Assembly: GCF_000069785.1 (NCBI RefSeq) | Contig: NC_010530.1 | Coordinates: 490,001 to 554,000, forward strand | Source of the DNA: Cupriavidus taiwanensis LMG 19424 | GTDB taxonomy: Bacteria; Pseudomonadota; Gammaproteobacteria; Burkholderiales; Burkholderiaceae | Direction of reading: 5' to 3' | Length of the DNA: 64,000 nt | Shown here: one piece after another, positions 42,200 through 50,097 of the stretch | Layout: every line of letters begins with the position of its first letter | How positions within the stretch are numbered: position 1 is the first letter of the stretch | Position numbers and translations under genes: made by a program | The notes under the pieces: model-generated | The model's database searches: none | What the model saw: only the letters and a program-made list of their open reading frames with translations | Told to the model about the DNA's origin: nothing

Positions 42200-43255
42200 A
42201 TGGCGCCAGTGCAATTCCATCGGCTGCAGATTGCCGAAGTGGTCGCGGAGACGGACCAGGCGCATTCGCTGGTCTTCGCGCTGCCGGACGGGCTGCGCGA
42301 GACCTTTGCCTACCGCCCGGGGCAGTTCCTGACCTTGCGCGTGCCCGTCGACGGCGTGCCGCTGCAGCGCTGCTATTCGCTGTCCAGCACGCCGGGCGTG
42401 GACGGCGCGCTGCGCGTGACGGTCAAGCGCGTGCAGAGCGGGCGCGTGTCCAACTGGATCTGCGACCATCTCGGTGCCGGCGACACGGTCGAGGCGATGC
42501 CGCCCGCCGGCGTGTTCACGCCGCCCGCGCTGCATGGCGATTTCCTGCTGCTGGCCGGCGGCAGCGGCATCACGCCGGTGCTGTCGATCGCCAAGGCGGC
42601 GTTGCGACACGGGCGTGGCGCGGTCACGCTGGTGTATGCCAACCGCGATGAGCGTTCCATCATCTTTCGCGAGGCGCTGGCGGAACTGGCGCGCAGCCAT
42701 CCCGGCCGCCTGCGCGTGATCCACTGGCTCGACAGCGTGCAGGGTCCGCCCACGCAGCGCCAGATCGAAGAGCTGGTGCGGCCGTGGAGCCTGGCGCAGT
42801 GCTTCGTGTGCGGGCCCGGGCCGTTCATGGACGGCGCCCAGGCCGCGCTGCAGGCGCTGGGCGTGCCGCGCGGCCAGCTGCACGTGGAGCGCTTCGTGTC
42901 GCTGCCCGATGCCCCGGCGGCAGCGGCGCCGGCCACCGTGGCTGCGCCAGACGCCGGCCGGGCCGCGCCCGCGATGCGCGGCGCGGCCCTCACCGTGCAG
43001 CTGGACGGCGCCACCCATCAGGTCAGCGTGGCGCCCGACGAAACCGTGCTCGACGCGCTGCAGCGTGCCGGCGTGGCCGCGCCCAGCTCATGCCGCGCCG
43101 GCCTGTGCGGCGCCTGCATGTGCCAGGTAACGCAGGGCGACGTGACGCTCGGCGACAACCACGTGCTCGACGGCGCCGACCTGGAAGCCGGCTGGACCCT
43201 GGCCTGCCAGGCGCGTCCGGCCAGCGGCGAGATCCACCTGAAGTTCCCGGATTGA
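42200..43255 (+). CDS. kshB: 3-ketosteroid 9alpha-hydroxylase reductase (KshB)
   Basis: 351 residues. Order is FAD domain (RCYSLSSTP), NAD domain (GGSGITPVLSI, VCGPGPFMDGAQAAL) and a C-terminal plant-type 2Fe-2S domain (CRAGLCGACMCQVTQG and a distant Cys). LQIAEVVAETDQAHSLVFA and YANRDERSIIF are shared with KshB. It should carry electrons from NADH to the Rieske oxygenase KshA, which opens ring B by 9alpha-hydroxylation. No kshA is in the window. AAGGACATC precedes the ATG. Confidence 0.88.
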   Translation: MAPVQFHRLQIAEVVAETDQAHSLVFALPDGLRETFAYRPGQFLTLRVPVDGVPLQRCYSLSSTPGVDGALRVTVKRVQSGRVSNWICDHLGAGDTVEAMPPAGVFTPPALHGDFLLLAGGSGITPVLSIAKAALRHGRGAVTLVYANRDERSIIFREALAELARSHPGRLRVIHWLDSVQGPPTQRQIEELVRPWSLAQCFVCGPGPFMDGAQAALQALGVPRGQLHVERFVSLPDAPAAAAPATVAAPDAGRAAPAMRGAALTVQLDGATHQVSVAPDETVLDALQRAGVAAPSSCRAGLCGACMCQVTQGDVTLGDNHVLDGADLEAGWTLACQARPASGEIHLKFPD

Positions 43256-43256
43256 C

Positions 43257-44888
43257 ATGACTCCATCTGACACCCTCGACGCCATTGTGGCACCGGCCGG
43301 CATCGAAGCCGCGGCCAACGACAGCATTGCCGAGACTATTCCCGAGTTGCTGCGGCGCGCCGCCAGCCGCCACGGCGAGCGCATCGCCATCCAGGAGGAC
43401 GGGCTGCGCCTGACCTACGCCGCGCTCGACGCCGGCCGGATCCAGGCGGGCCGTGCGCTGATGGCGCTGGGCGTGCAGCCCGGCGACCGCGTCGCGGTGT
43501 GGGCGCCCAACTTCTCCGAGTGGATCATCGCGGCGCTGGCCACCCACAGCGTGGGGGCGGCGCTGGTGCCGCTGAATACGCGCATGAAAGGGGCCGAAGC
43601 CGGCGCGGTGCTGGCCGACAGCGGCGCGCGCCTGCTGTTCTGCGTCGACGGCTTCCTCGGTGAAAGCTATCCGCGGATGCTGGCGCCGCACCGCCCGGGA
43701 ACGCTGGAGCGGCTGGTGATCCTGCGGCCGGGGCAGGGCCGGGCCGCCGGCGCCGACGAACTGACGTGGGAAGACTTCATCGCGCTGGCGCCGCGCACCG
43801 ACATCGCGGCGTTTGCCGCGCGCGAGGCCGGCGTGCGCGGCGACACGCCGATGGACATCATGTTCACCTCGGGCACCACCGGCCGGCCCAAGGGCGTGAT
43901 GACGGCGCATGCGCAGAACCTGCGCGCCATCGACAGCTGGGCCGCCATCACCGGCGTGCGGGCTGGGGACCGCTACCTGATCGTCAATCCGTTCTTCCAT
44001 ACCTTCGGCTACAAGGCCGGATGGCTGGCGGCGCTGTCGCGCGGGGCCACGGTGCTGCCCCATCTGGTGTTCGACGCCGAGGCCGTGATGACCCGCGTGG
44101 AGAACGAAGGCATTACGGTGCTGCCCGGCCCGCCGACGCTGTACCAGACGCTGCTGAACGCACCGCGGCTGCGTGAATTCGACCTGTCATCGCTGCGCGT
44201 GGCGGTGACCGGCGCCTCGGCGATCGCGCCGGCGCTGATCCAGCGCATGCGCGACGAACTGGGCTTCGACACCATCATCACCGGCTATGGCCTGACCGAA
44301 TCGTGCGGCTTTGCCACGCTGACGCGCGCCGGCGACGACGCCGAGACCGTCGCCGGCACCTCCGGGCGCGCGATGCCGGGCATCGAGATCCGTTGCATCG
44401 ATGCGCACGGCGAGACCGTTGCCACCGGCGAGCCGGGCGAAGTGCTGGTGCGCGGCTACAACGTGATGCAGGGGTATTTCGGCCTGCCCGAAGCCACTGC
44501 CGAAACCATCGACAGCGACGGCTGGCTGCATACGGGCGACGTCGGCACGCTCGATGCGCGCGGCTACCTGCGCATCACCGACCGCATCAAGGACATGTTT
44601 ATTGTCGGCGGCTTCAACTGCTACCCGGCGGAGGTGGAGAAGCTGCTGGTGGCGCACCCGGCGGTGGCCCAGGTGGCGGTGGTGGGCATGCCGCATGAGC
44701 GGCTGGGCGAGGTCGGCCGCGCCTACGTGGTGCTGCGCCACGGCGCGCGCGTGGACGCCGACACGCTGATCGCCTGGGCGCGCCGGCATATGGCCAACTA
44801 CAAGGTGCCGCGCGAGGTGTTGTTCGTGAGTTCGCTGCCGGTCAGTGCGGCGGGCAAGGTGCTGAAGTACCAGTTGCGGGCATCGTGA
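43257..44888 (+). CDS. fadD3: Acyl-CoA ligase, FadD3-like
   Basis: 543 residues of the ANL superfamily. AMP motif MFTSGTTGRPKGVM, then INPFFHTFGYKAGWL-type segment, TGYGLTE, and WLHTGDVGTL with the C-terminal hinge ITDRIKDMFIVGGFN and Lys in AGKVLKY. Its resemblance to actinobacterial FadD3 is strong along the central domain; FadD3 attaches CoA to HIP, the C/D-ring propionate left after ring A/B removal. That makes it the gateway to the ipd pathway encoded from 46580. The start lies two bases after the kshB stop. Confidence 0.85.
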   Translation: MTPSDTLDAIVAPAGIEAAANDSIAETIPELLRRAASRHGERIAIQEDGLRLTYAALDAGRIQAGRALMALGVQPGDRVAVWAPNFSEWIIAALATHSVGAALVPLNTRMKGAEAGAVLADSGARLLFCVDGFLGESYPRMLAPHRPGTLERLVILRPGQGRAAGADELTWEDFIALAPRTDIAAFAAREAGVRGDTPMDIMFTSGTTGRPKGVMTAHAQNLRAIDSWAAITGVRAGDRYLIVNPFFHTFGYKAGWLAALSRGATVLPHLVFDAEAVMTRVENEGITVLPGPPTLYQTLLNAPRLREFDLSSLRVAVTGASAIAPALIQRMRDELGFDTIITGYGLTESCGFATLTRAGDDAETVAGTSGRAMPGIEIRCIDAHGETVATGEPGEVLVRGYNVMQGYFGLPEATAETIDSDGWLHTGDVGTLDARGYLRITDRIKDMFIVGGFNCYPAEVEKLLVAHPAVAQVAVVGMPHERLGEVGRAYVVLRHGARVDADTLIAWARRHMANYKVPREVLFVSSLPVSAAGKVLKYQLRAS

Positions 44889-44902
44889 CGGAGGGATACG
44901 CG

Positions 44903-45352
44903 ATGACGGACATGAAGTCGCTTGCCGAACGGCTGGACCGGCTCGAGGCCGCCCATGCGATCCGTGCGCTCAAGCTGCGCTATTTGCGCGCCTGCGACGA
45001 CAAGGACCCCGAGGCCATGCGGGCGTGCTTTGTCGCCGAGGGAGCGCATATCCACTATGACCGGATCGGGACCTTTGCGGGACGCGATGCGCTGGTGCAG
45101 TGCTTTGCAGAGCTGGCCTGCCGGCCTACGCTGCGGGAGATGCATTTTGCGGGGCAGGGGGATATTCGCGTGCGGGAGGATGGCACGGCGGAGGGCAGCT
45201 GGGATCTGGCTTACCTGGCGCTGGATGATGCCAGTGGGTCGCGGACTTTCCTGACGGGGCGATATTTGGATGTGTATGTGAGGGTGGAAGGGGCCTGGGT
45301 GATCCGGTCGACCGTGTTCACGACGGGGTTGTTGTCTGCGGGGGCTGGCTGA
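44903..45352 (+). CDS. SnoaL/NTF2-fold protein, BaiE-like dehydratase candidate
   Basis: 149 residues with the NTF2 cone fold (KLRYLRACDDKDPEAMRACF at the first helices). Tyr27, Asp32 and His81 keep the order and spacing I recall for the Tyr30/Asp35/His83 catalytic residues of BaiE, the bile-acid 7alpha-dehydratase; Asp101 may match its second Asp. Ketosteroid isomerase shares the fold. It is last in the kshB-fadD3 operon, so a role in removing a steroid hydroxyl is plausible. The ATG at 44903 follows GGAGGGATACGC; a GTG at 44885 is possible. Confidence 0.65.
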   Translation: MTDMKSLAERLDRLEAAHAIRALKLRYLRACDDKDPEAMRACFVAEGAHIHYDRIGTFAGRDALVQCFAELACRPTLREMHFAGQGDIRVREDGTAEGSWDLAYLALDDASGSRTFLTGRYLDVYVRVEGAWVIRSTVFTTGLLSAGAG

Positions 45353-45370
45353 CGCTTGCCAATTGTTTGC

Positions 45371-45413
45371 TCCCCTCTCCCGCTTGCGGGAGAGGGGCCG
45401 GGGGAGAGGGCCG
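45371..45413. repeat. REP-like palindrome
   Basis: tcccctctcccgcttgcggg and its complement, followed by a second ggggagaggg. It lies between the convergent SnoaL and SDR genes and may serve as their shared terminator. Same family as 36010 and 51182. Confidence 0.75.
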
Positions 45414-45450
45414 GAGCGTGCCAAGCATCGCTGCGTCCGCCAGCCCGACG

Positions 45451-46317
45451 CTATTCCACAATCGCCGGATGCACCGCCGGCGGCCCGCCCAGCGCCTGCC
45501 GGTACGACGGCGGCTGCACGCCATCCGCATCGACGATGCCATAGGCCAGCGCCGCCTCCGCCCCGATCAGCACCTGCCCGGACTTGTCCATCAACGCCGG
45601 ATCCCGATACAGCGCGTCGATGATGCGCCCGGTGAATTCCGGCGTCTCCGCCACCGGCGCGAACGCCGCGTACTTGTCCGGATGCGCTTCCCATACCCGC
45701 AGCGTGCGCGCGGTGCGCAGCGGCCCCATCCACAGCGATACCGCGGCCACGCCGTACGGCCGCAGGTCCACCGCCATGTCGTGCGCGAACTTGTCGATGC
45801 CAGCTTTCTGCGCGCCGTAGGCCGGCCCATGCATGTAGCAGTTGGCGCCGAAGGACGAGGTGAACACGATCAGCCCCCGCCCTTGAGCGGCCATCACCGG
45901 CGCGGCGTGCCAGCTGGCGATATAGCCGGAACGCAGCCCCACGTCGAGAATGCCCGCCATCTCCAGCGGCTTCCGCCAGAACGGCCCCGGATGGATCAGC
46001 TGGTCATGCAGGAAGGTCGCGTTGTTGACCAGGATGTCCAGCCGTCCGGCCTCTTCGCGCACGCGGCGGAACAGGGCCGCGACCTGGGCGTCGTCGCCGT
46101 GGTCGCAGGCGACCGCGATGCCGCGCCCGCCCAGCGCATCGATCTCGCGCGCGGTGGCGTGGATGGTGCCGGGCAGCGGCGCGCTGCCCTCCTGTTCGGT
46201 GCGGCCGGTGACATACACCGTGGCGCCCGCCGCACCCAGCGCCAGCGCAATGCCGTGGCCCGCGCCGCGCGATGCGCCGGTGACCACGGCGACGCGGGCT
46301 TGTCCTGATTCCGTCAT
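45451..46317 (-). CDS. SDR oxidoreductase
   Basis: 288 residues. TGASRGAG, NNAT in place of NNAG, FTSSFG with the Ser, and YGAQK as the active-site Tyr/Lys. The longer loop GRTEQEGSAPLPGTIHATAR after the second strand places it in the DHRS1-like SDR branch. It is transcribed alone, divergent from the hsaC-ipd operon, with its own LuxR-type element 62 bases upstream. A hydroxysteroid or side-chain alcohol could be the substrate. Confidence 0.85.
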   Translation of the reverse strand: MTESGQARVAVVTGASRGAGHGIALALGAAGATVYVTGRTEQEGSAPLPGTIHATAREIDALGGRGIAVACDHGDDAQVAALFRRVREEAGRLDILVNNATFLHDQLIHPGPFWRKPLEMAGILDVGLRSGYIASWHAAPVMAAQGRGLIVFTSSFGANCYMHGPAYGAQKAGIDKFAHDMAVDLRPYGVAAVSLWMGPLRTARTLRVWEAHPDKYAAFAPVAETPEFTGRIIDALYRDPALMDKSGQVLIGAEAALAYGIVDADGVQPPSYRQALGGPPAVHPAIVE

Positions 46318-46378
46318 CTCTGCTCCTTTGCGAAAGGTTCGTCCCCGCGCAGAGGGTGCGGCCAGCGCACGGCCCGCA

Positions 46379-46398
46379 CATCACTCGTTCGGACTACC
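46379..46398 (-). promoter_or_regulatory. Shared 20-bp LuxR-type element, copy 9 (lone SDR)
   Basis: On the minus strand GGTAGTCCGAACGAGTGATG, 61 bases upstream of the SDR start. Left half TAGTCCG and right half GATG agree; the centre is divergent. Confidence 0.45.
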
Positions 46399-46446
46399 CC
46401 GGGCCGCGCCCGCGGGGCGGCCGGTAAGCCCGGCGTGGCGATACCG

Positions 46447-46466
46447 GCTAGTCCGCCAGGACGATG
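46447..46466 (+). promoter_or_regulatory. Shared 20-bp LuxR-type element, copy 10 (hsaC-ipd operon)
   Basis: GCTAGTCCGCCAGGACGATG, the best copy, with the dyad GTCC-N4-GGAC. It lies 113 bases upstream of hsaC. With copy 9 it forms a divergent pair with centres about 68 bp apart. Confidence 0.65.
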
Positions 46467-46579
46467 CATCCGGCGCCGGCACACGAAAGAATCGGTCCCA
46501 TCGACAGGCTGCAGCCGCGCCGCAGCCGCCCCGTTCGACATCCACATCGAACACCCACATCGAACCAGAGGAGACCGGC

Positions 46580-47476
46580 ATGTTGGATATTCGTGCGCTT
46601 GGCTACATCGTGGTCGAGTCCACCGACATCGGGCAATGGCGAGGCTATGCCGAACAAGTGCTTGGCATGGCCTGTTCCGGCGCGCCCGGCGGTGCGCTGT
46701 ACGTGAAGATGGATGAGCGCGACTACCGCTACCTGGTGGTGCCCGGCGCGCGCGACCGCTACCTGGCATCCGGATGGGAACTGGCCGACGAGGCCGCCTA
46801 CCGCCATGCGCTCGACACGCTGCGCCAGGCCAAGGTGGAGGTGGTGCAGGCCAGTCCCGCGGAACTGGCGCAGCGCCGGGTGCAGGCCATGGCATGGTTC
46901 ACGGATCCGTCGGGCAACCGCCACGAGGTTTCATGGGGCATGCGCTCGGACTTCCTGCGCTTTGTCTCGCCGGTGGGGGTGCCGCGCTTCGTCACCGACC
47001 CCATGGGCGCCGGCCACACCGTGCTGCCCGCGCCGGCCTTCGATGAGACCTATGCCTTCCTGCGCGACGTCATGGGTTTCGGCCTGTCCGACATCTTCCG
47101 CGTGCGCTTCACCAGCGATCCCAATGAGCCGGAGAAGCGCATCCACTTCCTGCACTGCGCCAACGGCCGCCACCACAGCCTGGCCATCTTCGAGATGCCA
47201 TCGGAAGCCGGCTGCATCCACGTGATGGCCGAGGTCCCGGACATGGCCGAAGTGGGCCGCGCACTGGACCGCGCGCAGCAGCAGGGGGTGAAGCTGTCCG
47301 CCACGCTGGGGCAGCACTGCAATGACCGCATGACTTCCTTCTACATGAAGACCCCCGGCGGCTTCGACCTCGAGTTCGGCCACGGCGGGCTGGTGGTGGA
47401 CTGGAGCCGCCACGCCGCCTACGAGGCCACGCGGGTGAGCCTGTGGGGCCATGACTTCAGCATCGGATACCGCTAA
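46580..47476 (+). CDS. hsaC: Extradiol dioxygenase (HsaC/TesB type)
   Basis: 298 residues with two VOC modules. The 2-His-1-Glu iron site is intact: His146 in GAGHTVLP, His199 in RHHSLAIFE and Glu265 in GGFDLEFGHGG. SFYMKTPGGFDLEFG and the C-terminal VSLWGHDFSIG are shared with HsaC, which cleaves the ring-A catechol 3,4-DHSA. GAGGAGACCGGC precedes the ATG. First gene of the long operon to the end of the window; it would act right after HsaAB encoded at 36176 and 39145. Confidence 0.9.
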   Translation: MLDIRALGYIVVESTDIGQWRGYAEQVLGMACSGAPGGALYVKMDERDYRYLVVPGARDRYLASGWELADEAAYRHALDTLRQAKVEVVQASPAELAQRRVQAMAWFTDPSGNRHEVSWGMRSDFLRFVSPVGVPRFVTDPMGAGHTVLPAPAFDETYAFLRDVMGFGLSDIFRVRFTSDPNEPEKRIHFLHCANGRHHSLAIFEMPSEAGCIHVMAEVPDMAEVGRALDRAQQQGVKLSATLGQHCNDRMTSFYMKTPGGFDLEFGHGGLVVDWSRHAAYEATRVSLWGHDFSIGYR

Positions 47477-47491
47477 GCGCGGCACAGACCT

Positions 47492-48382
47492 ATGACCAAG
47501 ACCATCGACAAGACCATGAGCGCGGCCGACGTGGTCGGCCAGCTCGCCGACGGCATGACCATCGGCATCGGCGGCTGGGGCCCGCGCCGCAAGCCCATGG
47601 CGCTGGTGCGCGAGATCCTGCGATCGCCGCTGAAAGACCTGACCGTGGTGGCCTACGGCGGCCCCGAGGTGGGCATGCTGTGCGCGGCCGGCAAGGTGCG
47701 CCGGCTGGTGTTCGGCTTTGTCTCGCTCGACGTGATCCCGCTCGAGCCGTACTTCCGCCAGGCGCGCGAGCGCGGCCAGCTGGAGGTGACCGAACTGGAC
47801 GAAGGCATGCTGCAGCTGGGCTTGCGCGCGGCCGCCGCGCGCCTGCCGTTCCTGCCGACGCGCGCCGCGCTGGGCACCGACGTGCTGGACCGCAACCCGC
47901 ACCTGAAGACCGTCCGTTCGCCGTACGACGATGGCGAGGTCCTGCTGGCGATGCCGGCGATCCCGCTGGATGCGGCGCTGCTGCACGTGAACGAAAGCGA
48001 TGTGCTGGGCAACACCCGCATCGACGGGCCGGATCCGTTCTTCGACGAATGGTTCGCCCGTGCCGCGCGCCGCTGCTACGTGAGCTGCGAAACGCTGCAC
48101 CCGCGCCTCGAAGACACCGACCTGGCGCGCGCCCGCAGCAACCCGTTCGAGCGCGCGCTGGTGACCGGCGTGGTGCACGCGCCGGCGGGCGCCCATCCCA
48201 CTTCGTGCGCGCCGGCCTATGGCTGGGACCTGCCGGCGCTGAAGTCCTACTGCGCCAGCGCCGACGCGGAAGACGGCTTCCGCGCCTACCGCGACGAGGT
48301 GGTGGGCGACAGCGAAGCGCATTACCTGGCGTGCATCGGCGGCCTTGGCCACGTGCACGACCTGCCGCTGCCCGTACTTTGA
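47492..48382 (+). CDS. ipdA: Ring-cleaving CoA hydrolase subunit IpdA
   Basis: 296 residues of the class I CoA-transferase fold, alpha subunit. GMTIGIGGWGPRRKPMALVR, VVAYGGPEVGMLCAAGKV, FGFVSLD and ELDEGMLQLGLRAAA follow IpdA closely. IpdAB opens the last steroid ring of COCHEA-CoA by hydrolysis rather than CoA transfer; the Glu in ELDEGM is probably the family's catalytic residue. The gene is 15 bases after hsaC. The partner subunit follows directly. The counterpart in Comamonas is known as part of the scd genes. Confidence 0.9.
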   Translation: MTKTIDKTMSAADVVGQLADGMTIGIGGWGPRRKPMALVREILRSPLKDLTVVAYGGPEVGMLCAAGKVRRLVFGFVSLDVIPLEPYFRQARERGQLEVTELDEGMLQLGLRAAAARLPFLPTRAALGTDVLDRNPHLKTVRSPYDDGEVLLAMPAIPLDAALLHVNESDVLGNTRIDGPDPFFDEWFARAARRCYVSCETLHPRLEDTDLARARSNPFERALVTGVVHAPAGAHPTSCAPAYGWDLPALKSYCASADAEDGFRAYRDEVVGDSEAHYLACIGGLGHVHDLPLPVL

Positions 48383-48398
48383 TCCCCAAGGAGCGACC

Positions 48399-49199
48399 GT
48401 GAGCGCCACTTATGAATTCACCCGCGCCGAACTGATGATCGCCGCCGCCGCCCGCGCCTGGCGCGACGACGGCGAGGTGCTGGCCACCGGCATCGGCACC
48501 GGCCCGCGCATCGCCGCCGGCCTGGCGCGGCTTGCGCACAACCCCGGCCTGCTGCTGACCGACGGCGAGGCCTACCTGGTCGAAACGCCGGTGCCGCTGG
48601 GCCCGCGCGAAGCCGACTACCAGGTGCGCGCGAGCGGCTGGATGGGCTATTCGCGCGTGTTTGACTGCCTGTGGGGCGGGCGCCGCCATGCGCTGGTGAT
48701 GCCGACGCAGATCGACCGCTTCGGCCAGGCCAATATCTCCTGCCTGGGCGGCACCCATGCGCAGCCCAAGACCCAGTTGCTGGGCGCGCGCGGCTTCCCC
48801 GGCAACAGCATCCATCACGCCAATTCGTACTTCGTGTCGGGACACAGCACGCGCTCGTTTGTCGCCGGCGAAGTCGACATGGTCTGCAGCGTCGGCTACA
48901 ACCCGGCGCGCCAGATCGAAGGCATGCGCAGCTTCGTCGACCTGCGCGTGATCGTCACCGACCTGTGCGTGATGGATTTCGGCGGCGTTGACCATGCCAT
49001 CCGCGTGCGCTCGCTGCACCCTGGCGTCAGCCTGGAGCAGGTGCAGGCCGCCACCGGCTTTGCGCTGGCCAATACCTCCGGGGAGGCGCTGCCGGAGACG
49101 GCGGCCCCGACGCCGGAAGAACTGCGGCTGATCGCGCAGCTCGACCCGCACAACCTGCGTGCCGTGATCGTGCGCGGCAATCCTTCCGGACGCGCCTGA
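48399..49199 (+). CDS. ipdB: Ring-cleaving CoA hydrolase subunit IpdB
   Basis: 266 residues starting at GTG (48399) behind AAGGAGCGACC. Beta-subunit marks include ELMIAAAARAWRDDGEVLAT, GIGTGPRIAA and NISCLGGTHAQPKTQLLG, followed by GFPGNSIHHANSYFV. It pairs with IpdA encoded 16 bases upstream. The complex acts on the methylcyclohexenone-type C-ring remnant in steroid degradation. Confidence 0.9.
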   Translation: MSATYEFTRAELMIAAAARAWRDDGEVLATGIGTGPRIAAGLARLAHNPGLLLTDGEAYLVETPVPLGPREADYQVRASGWMGYSRVFDCLWGGRRHALVMPTQIDRFGQANISCLGGTHAQPKTQLLGARGFPGNSIHHANSYFVSGHSTRSFVAGEVDMVCSVGYNPARQIEGMRSFVDLRVIVTDLCVMDFGGVDHAIRVRSLHPGVSLEQVQAATGFALANTSGEALPETAAPTPEELRLIAQLDPHNLRAVIVRGNPSGRA

Positions 49200-49206
49200 G
49201 ACTGCC

Positions 49207-50097
49207 ATGACATCGCCTGCCAACGAACCCATCAGCCTTGGTCCGAACGCCGAGGTGCTCTACCAGGTCGCCGACGGCATCGCCACGGTGACGATGAACC
49301 GGCCGCAGTTCCACAACGCGCAGAACTCGAAGATGACGTATGCGCTGGACGAGGCCTACCGGCGCGCCGCCGCCGACGACGCGGTCAAGGTGATCGTGTT
49401 GCGCGGCGCCGGCAAGCACTTCTCGGCCGGGCATGACATCGGCACGCCGGGGCGCGACATCAACGAGTCGTTCGAGCGCGCCTCGCTCTGGTACGACCAC
49501 GTCGACAAGCCCGGCGGCGAGTTCCTCTATGCGCGCGAGCAGGAGGTCTACCTGGGCATGTGCCGGCGCTGGCGCGAGCTGCCCAAGCCCACCATCGCCA
49601 TGGTGCATGGCGCCTGCATCGCCGGCGGGCTGATGCTGGCGTGGGTGTGCGACCTGATCGTGGCATCGGACGATGCCTTCTTTGCCGATCCGGTGGTGCG
49701 CATGGGAATTCCCGGCGTCGAGTACTTCGCGCATGCGTATGAGCTGCACCCGCGCATCGCCAAGGAATTCCTGTTCCTGGGCGAACGCATGGGCGCCGAG
49801 CGCGCAGAGCGCATGGGCATGGTCAACCGCGTGGTGCCGCGCGACGCGCTCGAGGACACGGTCTACGGCATGGCCGCCAAGGTCGCGCAGATGCCGCGGC
49901 TGGGGCTGACGCTGACCAAGCAGGCGGTCAACCACGTCGAAGACCTGCAGGGCAAGCGCACGGCGATGGATGCAGTCTTTGCCTGGCACCACTTCGCGCA
50001 TGCGCACAACGAACTGGTCAGCGGCGACAAGCTGGGCGGCTACGACGCACGCGCGATGGCGGCGTCGCAGCGCACCGGCGGCGAGGACAAGGCATGA
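49207..50097 (+). CDS. Enoyl-CoA hydratase/isomerase family protein
   Basis: 296 residues, somewhat long for a crotonase. GKHFSAGHDIGTPGRDINES is the first oxyanion segment, and HGACIAGGLMLAWVCDLIVA the second. An insertion of about 30 residues (WYDHVDKPGGEFLYAREQEV) distinguishes it from EchA20, which is encoded at 51397. It lies between ipdB and ipdC, overlapping the ipdC start (ATGA), so it probably hydrates or hydrolyses an intermediate of C/D-ring degradation. Confidence 0.85.
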   Translation: MTSPANEPISLGPNAEVLYQVADGIATVTMNRPQFHNAQNSKMTYALDEAYRRAAADDAVKVIVLRGAGKHFSAGHDIGTPGRDINESFERASLWYDHVDKPGGEFLYAREQEVYLGMCRRWRELPKPTIAMVHGACIAGGLMLAWVCDLIVASDDAFFADPVVRMGIPGVEYFAHAYELHPRIAKEFLFLGERMGAERAERMGMVNRVVPRDALEDTVYGMAAKVAQMPRLGLTLTKQAVNHVEDLQGKRTAMDAVFAWHHFAHAHNELVSGDKLGGYDARAMAASQRTGGEDKA

